Below, in pieces: positions 44,099 through 50,445 of a stretch of DNA of 64,000 nt. The DNA lies in assembly GCA_024233305.1 (NCBI GenBank), contig JACKPV010000022.1, positions 620,001 through 684,000 on the forward strand, given 5' to 3'. Source of the DNA: Verrucomicrobiales bacterium (GTDB lineage Bacteria > Verrucomicrobiota > Verrucomicrobiia > Limisphaerales > J093). The position numbers and the translations under genes are program-made. The notes below the pieces were generated by a model, which was not told the DNA's origin, did not search any database, and saw only the letters and a program-made list of their open reading frames with translations. Within the stretch, counting starts at the first letter, position 1, and every line of letters starts with the position of its first letter.

Positions 44099-45064
44099 TC
44101 AGGGGCCCTGCGGCTCGGTGACCTGTTCGAGCATGGCGGCGATCGTCTGCGGGGCGTTGCCTTCGAAGCGATTATTGACGTACAGGAACGCCCGCCGGCC
44201 ACCGGTCGCTGCCAGCGTATCCCGGATGATCCGGGCTCCCGCGGCCCTCCCGGCAGGGTTGGCATCCTGGATCCTGGCGTACGGGGCAAAACGTTCAACA
44301 GCCTCTTGGTAACGGCGTCCACTGCGCAAAAGGAAACGCGCGGTCGCCAGATGCGGCGCGGTCATGCTCCCCGGCAGGTCGAGCTGTTCCGCGATGTCCG
44401 GCATCACGTCCCAGTTGTTGAAAGTGTGGCTGACGCCGTGGCGGGCCAAGACCGCGAAATAGTCAGGATGCAGAAAGCTGTGGTTGCGAATTTCCACCGC
44501 GTAGGGCCAGCCCCCGGGGAGCGCCCCAAGAAAGCCGTCGAGGGCGGCCACGAAGTCCCGACCGCGGGCAAAGTCCGACGGATAGAACCGGGAAAACTCG
44601 AAGATCAGAACGCCGATCGAGTCCCGGAATGCGGCACACGGTTCGAGGAACTCCGTGACAAACCGCTCCGCGTTCAGGAAGCCCGGGTTCACCTGTCCGG
44701 CGCGGTCGCCGAAGCGCGGCAAGTTCGAAAAACGACGAACGGTGATTTCATCGGTGACCTTGAAGCCGAACCGGAAGCCGGGTGGCACCTGGCTCACCAG
44801 ACTTTCCAGGTGACGCTCGTCCGGGAACCGGTAATAGGCGGCGTCCACACACACGGTACTGAAAGTCTCGGCGTATTCTGCCAGGCACCGCCGGCCGAAC
44901 CGGGTCAAAGAGAAGCGTCCGTGGTGCAGATAGCGTTCCTCGTCGTAAATCTGACCCAACCAGCCGGGGTACTTCCACGAGGACGTCCCCAGATAGACGC
45001 CGCGCTGCGCGAGCGCCACCAAGCGGGCGGACAGTCCCGCCCGGTCAAAACCGGTGGTAAACAT
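44099..45064 (-). CDS. DUF72 family protein
   Basis: 321 residues of the YecE/DUF72 TIM-barrel-like family. Landmarks: VYLGTSSWKYPGWLGQIYDE at the N-terminus, LAEYAETFSTVCVDAAYYRF, VPPGFRFGFKVTDEITV, FEFSRFYPSDF, YAVEIRNHSFLHPDYFAVL and, near the C-terminus, RRAFLYVNNRFEGNAPQTI. No enzymatic activity is established for the family. The frame is intact and length is a little above average. It ends 11 bp from the RAYT pseudogene end (convergent). Confidence 0.88.
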   Translation of the reverse strand: MFTTGFDRAGLSARLVALAQRGVYLGTSSWKYPGWLGQIYDEERYLHHGRFSLTRFGRRCLAEYAETFSTVCVDAAYYRFPDERHLESLVSQVPPGFRFGFKVTDEITVRRFSNLPRFGDRAGQVNPGFLNAERFVTEFLEPCAAFRDSIGVLIFEFSRFYPSDFARGRDFVAALDGFLGALPGGWPYAVEIRNHSFLHPDYFAVLARHGVSHTFNNWDVMPDIAEQLDLPGSMTAPHLATARFLLRSGRRYQEAVERFAPYARIQDANPAGRAAGARIIRDTLAATGGRRAFLYVNNRFEGNAPQTIAAMLEQVTEPQGP

Positions 45065-45350
45065 GACGGGAGGCGGGGACGAGCCATCGACGCACGGCTC
45101 GCGTGGAATCGGTCCGGAGCTTCATCGGGAAGATCCTGCCCGTCAGACTGCCGGTTCGCGAACGCAAATCGCCGGGTGGGCGTTGCGCGATTCTCCTTGG
45201 ATCGCCGCCCGGGTTGGGGCTTGCTTGCGGGCGTGCAATCCACCGGACGTCACTCGCTGGCCACCCTCCGGTCGATCCGAAGGACCGCACTGAAGGTCGC
45301 CTCCGAAGGAGCGGCGACTGGATTGCCACGGGAACCGCGATACTCATCCC

Positions 45351-46184
45351 ATGCCTGAATCACGCTCTGAAATCCTGGAACGTCTGCGCGGCAAGGTGGC
45401 CGCCCGAGAACCGATCATTGGCGGCGGCGCCGGCACCGGCATCAGCGCGAAGTGCGAGGAGGCCGGAGGCATCGACCTGATCGTGATCTACAACTCGGGT
45501 CGGTTCCGCATGGCGGGCCACGGGTCGCTGGCGGGCCTGCTGCCCTATGGCGACGCGAACGCCATCGTCATGGAGATGGCCGCCGAAGTGCTGCCGGTCG
45601 TGAGCCGCACGCCCGTGCTGGCCGGCGTGTGCGCAACGGATCCGCTGCGGCTCATGGACCGCTTCCTCCGCCAGGTGAAGGACGCCGGTTTCGCCGGGGT
45701 GCAGAACTTCCCGACGGTCGGTCTGTTCGATGGCGTGTTCCGCCAGAACCTCGAGGAGACCCGCATGGGGTTTGACCGGGAGGTCGCGATGATCGCCGCA
45801 GCGCATGAGATGGACCTGCTCACCACCCCCTACGCGTTCACGGAAGGCGAAGCGGAACGGATGGCGAAAGCGGGCGCGGACATCCTGGTGGCACACATGG
45901 GACTCACGACCAGGGGATCCATCGGGGCGAAGACCGCCCGAACCCTGGAGGAATGTGTTCCGTTGATCGAGGGAATGGCCCGGGCCGCGCGGGCGGTGCG
46001 GGACGACATTCTGGTGCTTTGCCACGGGGGGCCGATTGCGGAGCCGGACGACGCGGCCTGGATCCTCGATCGCTGTCCCGGCATCCACGGGTTCTACGGC
46101 GCCAGTTCCATGGAGCGGCTACCGGCCGAGCGCGCCATCACCGAGCAGACGCGGCGGTTCGTGGGCCTGCGTTTGCGCCGATGA
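45351..46184 (+). CDS. PEP-hydrolase-like TIM-barrel protein (Tm-1 C-terminal-domain type)
   Basis: 277 residues. Belongs to the phosphoenolpyruvate hydrolase-like TIM-barrel family: IIGGGAGTGISAKCEEAGGI, DLIVIYNSGRFRMAGHGSLA, LPYGDANAIVMEMA, FAGVQNFPTVGLFDG, ADILVAHMGLTT, LVLCHGGPIAEPDD and GFYGASSMERLP. In the plant Tm-1 protein this kind of domain is fused C-terminally to a UPF0261 domain. Here the UPF0261 partner is a separate gene 1.6 kb away on the opposite strand (47832-49082). Reaction unknown. The ATG at 45351 is 17 residues before the first conserved strand. Confidence 0.85.
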   Translation: MPESRSEILERLRGKVAAREPIIGGGAGTGISAKCEEAGGIDLIVIYNSGRFRMAGHGSLAGLLPYGDANAIVMEMAAEVLPVVSRTPVLAGVCATDPLRLMDRFLRQVKDAGFAGVQNFPTVGLFDGVFRQNLEETRMGFDREVAMIAAAHEMDLLTTPYAFTEGEAERMAKAGADILVAHMGLTTRGSIGAKTARTLEECVPLIEGMARAARAVRDDILVLCHGGPIAEPDDAAWILDRCPGIHGFYGASSMERLPAERAITEQTRRFVGLRLRR

Positions 46185-46225
46185 CTCCGTGGTCCGCGGA
46201 TGGGCGCCGCGGGTTCCCGCCGGGT

Positions 46226-47098
46226 TCAAGCGCGTTGGCGCAGGAAATGGTCGAGGGTGTAGATCGCCAGGGCGGCCCAGATGAGCACGAAACCCGCCCC
46301 TTGCGCGGCCCCAAACGGCTCGTGGTAGACGCCGACAGCGATCAGCAACTGGCAGCTCGGCGCGACGTACTGGAGCACGCCGATGGTCGACAGGTTGACG
46401 CAGCGGGTGGCGGCGGCGAAGAGCAGCAAAGGCAGGCCGGTGACCACCCCGCCGAGCACCAGCAGGCACACCGTAACCCGGTCATCCGCCGGCCCCTCCC
46501 CGCCCGCTCTGGCGGCCGCCACCAGCAGGAAGACCGCGGCGGGCGCCCACAGCATCCCCGTTTCGACGGCCAACCCGGCGAGGGCGGGCAGCGGCGCCTG
46601 TTTCTTTACCAGTCCGTAAAAGCCGAAGCTGAACGCCAGCACGAGCGCCACCCAGGGCAGCGATCCGTGCCGCCAGGTCAGGTAGGCCACTCCGCCGGCC
46701 GCCACGCCCACCGCCAGCCATTGCACGGGCCGCAACCGTTCGCGGAGGAACCCCACAGCCAGGACCACACTGACCAGCGGGTTGATGTAATACCCGAGGC
46801 TGGCCTCGACGAGCCGGTCCGCGTTCACCGCCCAGAGGAACGTCAACCAGTTCACGGACAACAGCGCCCCCGCGAGACCGTAGACCGCCAGGACGCGACG
46901 GTTGATCATCCGTCGAAGGGCTGCCCCTTCCCCGCGCAGGGAAAGCAGCGCCAGCAGGAACAGAAACGACCAGACGATCCGGTGGGCGAGAATCCGGGAG
47001 GCCGGCACCGTGTGCAGCAGCTTCCAATAGACCGGCAGGAGCCCCCAAAGCAGGTAGGCGCCCACCGCCAGCCAGATTCCTCGTGTCGCACCCGACAT
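46226..47098 (-). CDS. rarD: RarD/EamA-type permease
   Basis: 290 residues with ten predicted membrane helices. The RarD version of the drug/metabolite transporter family is recognised by GIWLAVGAYLLWGLLPVYWK, ILAHRIVWSFLFLLAL, NWLTFLWAVNADRLVEASLG, GYYINPLVSVVLAVGFLRER and RCVNLSTIGVLQYVAPSCQ. Its substrate is not established. The start at 47098 is chosen because the first helix follows within ten residues; the in-frame extension upstream is soluble and unconserved. It lies between the two genes that encode the Tm-1-like halves. Confidence 0.88.
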   Translation of the reverse strand: MSGATRGIWLAVGAYLLWGLLPVYWKLLHTVPASRILAHRIVWSFLFLLALLSLRGEGAALRRMINRRVLAVYGLAGALLSVNWLTFLWAVNADRLVEASLGYYINPLVSVVLAVGFLRERLRPVQWLAVGVAAGGVAYLTWRHGSLPWVALVLAFSFGFYGLVKKQAPLPALAGLAVETGMLWAPAAVFLLVAAARAGGEGPADDRVTVCLLVLGGVVTGLPLLLFAAATRCVNLSTIGVLQYVAPSCQLLIAVGVYHEPFGAAQGAGFVLIWAALAIYTLDHFLRQRA

Positions 47099-47224
47099 CC
47101 GGCGCAGCGTGGACCCGCTGCCCGGCAAGGCAAGCCCTTTCACCGCACCACCAGTCCCCTCCCCTTCCCACCTCACCACCCTCATGCGCCAGCATCCCGC
47201 CCCGGTGATCCTCCGTCGGCATCC

Positions 47225-47424
47225 TGAGCCGTGACCGTTCAATGAACCGTAGCCATCGACGTGTAGTCGGCGCAGGATTCAGTGGGGATAAGGCCGCCTG
47301 CCGCCGGGCGTGACGATTCACCTAACCGTGACTGCCGATCGGAACCGTCGGAAGCGCACAAGCCCCCGGGTTTCGGCGCGGCCTGCGCGTCGAGGGTTGG
47401 GACCATTTGAATCGTTGCGGTTCA
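47225..47424. repeat. REPIN/BIME-like palindromic element, copy C
   Basis: Same 200-bp layout as copy B but in the reverse orientation: left inner repeat 47249-47273 starts GTAG and forms a hairpin, right inner repeat 47376-47400 is diverged. The interior aligns with the reverse complement of copy A (shared GACGATTCACC and CGTGACTGCC). The left end is TGAGCCG; the right end supplies the TGA stop of the cupin gene (47422-47424). It fills most of the 323-bp gap 47099-47421. Confidence 0.8.
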
Positions 47425-47835
47425 GTCCTCGGACGCTTCCCGGAGGTGCGCCCAGGGTTCCGCATTCGACATGTCCACGAGCGCCGGTCCATCGAAAACC
47501 GCCGGCGACAGGATCGCCAGGAACACGAGGTTCCCTGCGCCGGCGTTGTAGGTGCCGTGCACGACGTCGACGGGGATGTGGGCACTCTCGCCGGGCCCGA
47601 GCAGCCGGCGCTCGCGATCGACCCATTGTTCCGCGCGACCTTCGATCACATAGATGATCTCCTCGAGCGCGGGGTGCCGATGGAATTTGTGCGCTTGTCC
47701 CGGTGGCATCGTGACGCGGACCAGCATGAGCTTCTCGGCCGCGGTCAGGCCGACGCGACTGATCCACTCGTGCGGCCCCCACGGCAACTGCTCCGTCTGG
47801 ACGTCTGTTCGGGTGATGAAGTGCAGGGCGTTCAT
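47422..47835 (-). CDS. Cupin domain protein
   Basis: 137 residues, one beta-barrel domain. Metal-binding cupin motif 1 reads HKFHRHPALEEIIYVIEG and motif 2 runs IPVDVVHGTYNAG, so His/Glu/His ligands are present. Substrate unknown. The start codon overlaps the stop of the UPF0261 gene as ATGA, so the two are translated together and probably act in one pathway. The stop codon is the terminal TGA of palindromic copy C. Confidence 0.85.
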   Translation of the reverse strand: MNALHFITRTDVQTEQLPWGPHEWISRVGLTAAEKLMLVRVTMPPGQAHKFHRHPALEEIIYVIEGRAEQWVDRERRLLGPGESAHIPVDVVHGTYNAGAGNLVFLAILSPAVFDGPALVDMSNAEPWAHLREASED

Positions 47836-49082
47836 GAAGAAATTCCGGGAGTGGAGGAAGGAGCGGCGGGCCCGGCCCGGTCCAGCAGGTCGAGCAACGT
47901 CCGGGCGGCCTCCTCCGCGAACTCCGGCTCGTTGATGTGCCGGTCCCGCTCGATCACCGGAATCGTTCCGGCATGGGCGCGCAACGCGCCAAACAGCGCC
48001 CGACGGGCCTCGGGATCGTCAAAGGGGCCCCCTTCGATATCCAGCGCCGAGACCCCGCGCGCAGGCAACAGGACGGTGACCGGCCCCCGGCTGGCGGCGA
48101 GCTTGCGGCCGATGTCGGCGCCAATCCGCTCATTCTCCTCCGCCGTCGTGCGCATCAGGGTCACGTTTTCGTTATGCCGGTGGAGGTTCCGCTTCCGGAA
48201 CCGCTCGGGCACCGTGGCCGGACCGAAGAAGTTGACCATGTCCGTGGCCCCGACGGACACCACTTGGGGAACGCCCGCGCTGGCAGCGGCGGTCAGGCGG
48301 TTCGGACCGGCGGAGAGCAGACCGCCGACGATTTCGTCCGCGAGTTCGGTGGTTGTCATGTCCAGCACACCCCGGACCACGCCGTCCCGGATCAACCCCT
48401 CCATCGTCTCGCCGCCCACCCCGGTGGCATGGAACACGAGCACCTCGTAACCGGCGGCCTCGAGGATGGCACGCGCGCGTTCGACACACGGGGTCGTCAC
48501 GCCGAACATCGTGGCGGCCAGCAAGGGCCGGCTTTCGGCGGCACGCGGTTCGGCGGTGGCGAACCGCACCATCCCAGCCATCGCGTGGGCGGCGTTCGTC
48601 AGAATCGCCCGACTGATCCGGTTGATTCCCAGAATGTCGACCACCGAATAAAGCATCAAGAGGTCACGCCCTCCGACAAACGGGCGCACCTGCCCCGCGG
48701 CCAGCGTGCTGACCATGACCTTGGGCACCCCGACCGGGAGCGCGCGCATGGCGCTGGTCGCGATGGTCGTCCCGGCGGATCCGCCCAAGCCCAGCACGCC
48801 GTCCAGGTTTCCCCGTGCGTGCTCGGCTTGCATCAACCGGGTCACGCCCTCGGCGGCGCGGGTCACCGCCAGGCCGCGATCGCCGGCGTCCCGCATCGCT
48901 TCGAGGCTGGTTCCCGCAGCGGCAAAGACTTCCGCCCGGGGGACATCCGGCGTCGAAGCTGGCTCGCCCAGGCAGCCGGCATCGACCAACCGGACCTCCA
49001 CCCCGGCGCGGTTCAGACAATCCCGGACGAAGACGGCCTCGGCGCCCTTGGTGTCCAGCGTGGCGATCAGGAAGACAGGCAT
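47832..49082 (-). CDS. Tm-1-like ATP-binding domain protein (UPF0261)
   Basis: 416 residues. UPF0261 landmarks: MPVFLIATLDTKGAEAVFVR at the N-terminus, DGVLGLGGSAGTTIATSAMR, VPKVMVSTLAAGQVRPFVGG, VDILGINRISRAILTNAA, TMFGVTTPCVERARAILE, VLVFHATGVGGETMEGL and HNENVTLMRTTAEEN. This is the ATP-binding half of tomato Tm-1; the bacterial role is unknown. The ATG at 49082 is fixed by the conserved N-terminus, and an in-frame extension to 49292 is rejected. The cupin gene overlaps its stop (ATGA). The PEP-hydrolase-like gene at 45351 encodes the other Tm-1 half. Confidence 0.9.
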   Translation of the reverse strand: MPVFLIATLDTKGAEAVFVRDCLNRAGVEVRLVDAGCLGEPASTPDVPRAEVFAAAGTSLEAMRDAGDRGLAVTRAAEGVTRLMQAEHARGNLDGVLGLGGSAGTTIATSAMRALPVGVPKVMVSTLAAGQVRPFVGGRDLLMLYSVVDILGINRISRAILTNAAHAMAGMVRFATAEPRAAESRPLLAATMFGVTTPCVERARAILEAAGYEVLVFHATGVGGETMEGLIRDGVVRGVLDMTTTELADEIVGGLLSAGPNRLTAAASAGVPQVVSVGATDMVNFFGPATVPERFRKRNLHRHNENVTLMRTTAEENERIGADIGRKLAASRGPVTVLLPARGVSALDIEGGPFDDPEARRALFGALRAHAGTIPVIERDRHINEPEFAEEAARTLLDLLDRAGPAAPSSTPGISS

Positions 49083-49402
49083 AAGATCAAGTTTGCCCGG
49101 CGAACGCGCACGGAGTTGAAGCCGGGCACCCGCCCCAACGACCGCGCGCTCCAGCTCCAGACAGTGCGGAGCAGCAGCGCCCGACAAGGCGAACGAGACA
49201 GCGACGGTGCATGGTGAGGATGAGCCTACGCTGACGGATCGAGGCGCGGCAAACCTGAATCGGTGTCCCCCTCCGGAGAAGCGCGCATCCAAACCGCGCC
49301 GATTGAACGTCCGCGGCCGCGGAGCGGGGCACGGCGCCGGAGCGGGGCACCCGGCTGCGTTTCTCCCTTGATCGCAGGCGGAGGTTCCGCACCCTTGGGG
49401 GC
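49083..49402. other. Divergent intergenic region, nothing recognised
   Basis: 320 bp between the UPF0261 gene and the NusG-like gene, which are divergently oriented. Promoters for both are expected here, but no consensus hexamers stand out in the GC-rich sequence. Confidence 0.4.
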
Positions 49403-49942
49403 GTGCAAGCGACCGGAACCAACTTCGCCTCCGAACCGCCTCCGAACCCGGATGACGACCGGATCGAGTGGTATGTGGCGCACACCCGCCCGAGGTGTGA
49501 GAAGAAGCTGGTGGACTACTGCCAGCGGGAGGGGTTCGAGACCAAGCTGCCGCTCTATCGCAGCGTCAAGAAGTATCGCGGCAAGACCGCCGTGTTTCTG
49601 AAACCGCTCTTCCCCGGCTACGTCTTCCTCCGACTGCTCCGGCGACAGCGGCAACCGGTCTTCCAGAGTGATTACGTCGCCAACCTGCTCGACGTGCCTG
49701 ACCAGCAGGAATTCGAAGCGCAACTGCACGACATCCTCTTCGCGCTCGACGAGGAGGTGGACGTCCGCCTGGCACCCACCATCGGTCCCGGCGTGCGCGT
49801 CCGCATCCGGAACGGCCCGTTGCAAGGCATGGAAGCCTGGGTCGAGAACCGCTCGGGCATGGCGGAGGTGCTCCTCCGGTTGGACTTCATCGGTCAGGCC
49901 GCGGCCGTGAAGGTCAACGCCGAGGATCTCGAACTCGCCTGA
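49403..49942 (+). CDS. NusG/RfaH/UpxY-like transcription antitermination factor
   Basis: 179 residues, GTG start. The NGN domain is clear: EWYVAHTRPRCEKKLVDYCQ, FETKLPLYRSVKKYRGKTAV, KPLFPGYVFLRLL, and a C-terminal KOW-type domain with VRIRNGPLQGMEAWVENR and RLDFIGQAAAVKVNAEDLEL. It is a specialised paralogue rather than housekeeping NusG, which would sit with secE and the rpl genes. Such proteins relieve polarity in long exopolysaccharide operons, but none is next to it here. Its TGA stop (49940-49942) is the left end of palindromic copy B. Confidence 0.85.
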   Translation: MQATGTNFASEPPPNPDDDRIEWYVAHTRPRCEKKLVDYCQREGFETKLPLYRSVKKYRGKTAVFLKPLFPGYVFLRLLRRQRQPVFQSDYVANLLDVPDQQEFEAQLHDILFALDEEVDVRLAPTIGPGVRVRIRNGPLQGMEAWVENRSGMAEVLLRLDFIGQAAAVKVNAEDLELA

Positions 49943-50139
49943 ACCGCATCGAATTAGTCGAACGTCGCCGCCGACGTGTAGTCGGCGCTGAAATGCAAGC
50001 GCTTACGCGGGCTCGCCGATTCCGATCAAAAGTCACTTTTCGGTGAATCGTCGCCCTCGGCAACAGGCAGCCCTATCCCAGCTGAATCATGCGCCGACTG
50101 CACGGCGGCGGCTACGAGTTACTGAATCGTTACGGCTCA
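49940..50139. repeat. REPIN/BIME-like palindromic element, copy B
   Basis: 200 bp. Inner inverted repeats 49964-49988 (begins GTCG, hairpin stem CGCCGAC/GTCGGCG with loop GTGTA) and 50091-50115, with outer arms TGAACCG and CGGCTCA. Same orientation as copy A and about 80% identical to it. Both ends coincide with stop codons: the NusG-like gene on the left (49940-49942, plus strand) and the RES fragment on the right (50137-50139, minus strand). Confidence 0.85.
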
Positions 50140-50418
50140 GACGAGCGCTGCGCGGCGGTTGTGCAACCAGTCGATGGCTTCTTCGAGGTCGTTGAGGGTT
50201 CCAACCATTCCGGACTTGAGGCGCCCCTTCAGTTCGTTCCGTCCGAACCGGGCCAGGCAGGGTTGGTCAAGAAACCGGCTCACGTATTTGATGCCCTGAA
50301 AGCCGGCGGGATGGTGCGCCACGGCGCGACCCCAGGCCTGGGAGACATCGCGGTTCGCCGCAAGCAGGCTGGACTTGTCGACCCCCATGATCGCGCGGGT
50401 GGCTTCCAAGTTGGTCAC
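50137..50418 (-). pseudogene. RES-domain protein, C-terminal fragment
   Basis: 93 codons resembling the second half of RES-domain toxins, which degrade NAD+: TNLEATRAIMGVDKSSLLAA, SQAWGRAVAHHPAGFQGIKY, with YVSRF giving the conserved Ser and the closing ARFGRNELKG. The first half with the conserved Arg and Glu is missing. The same frame continues upstream as IPVPELPVC directly to the hrpB TAG stop, so the fragment begins right after hrpB. No antitoxin gene is seen. A GTG at 50418 could start a short protein, but without the N-terminal catalytic residues it is most likely a remnant. Its stop is the right end of palindromic copy B. Confidence 0.6.
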
Positions 50419-50445
50419 GCAGACCGGGAGTTCCGGAACCGGGAT

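Noticed and set aside
45065..45350. A possible RNA gene or hairpin in the divergent gap before the PEP-hydrolase-like gene.
   Set aside because: Only short GC-rich inverted repeats were seen, of the kind expected by chance at this composition; no tRNA-like or other known RNA features.
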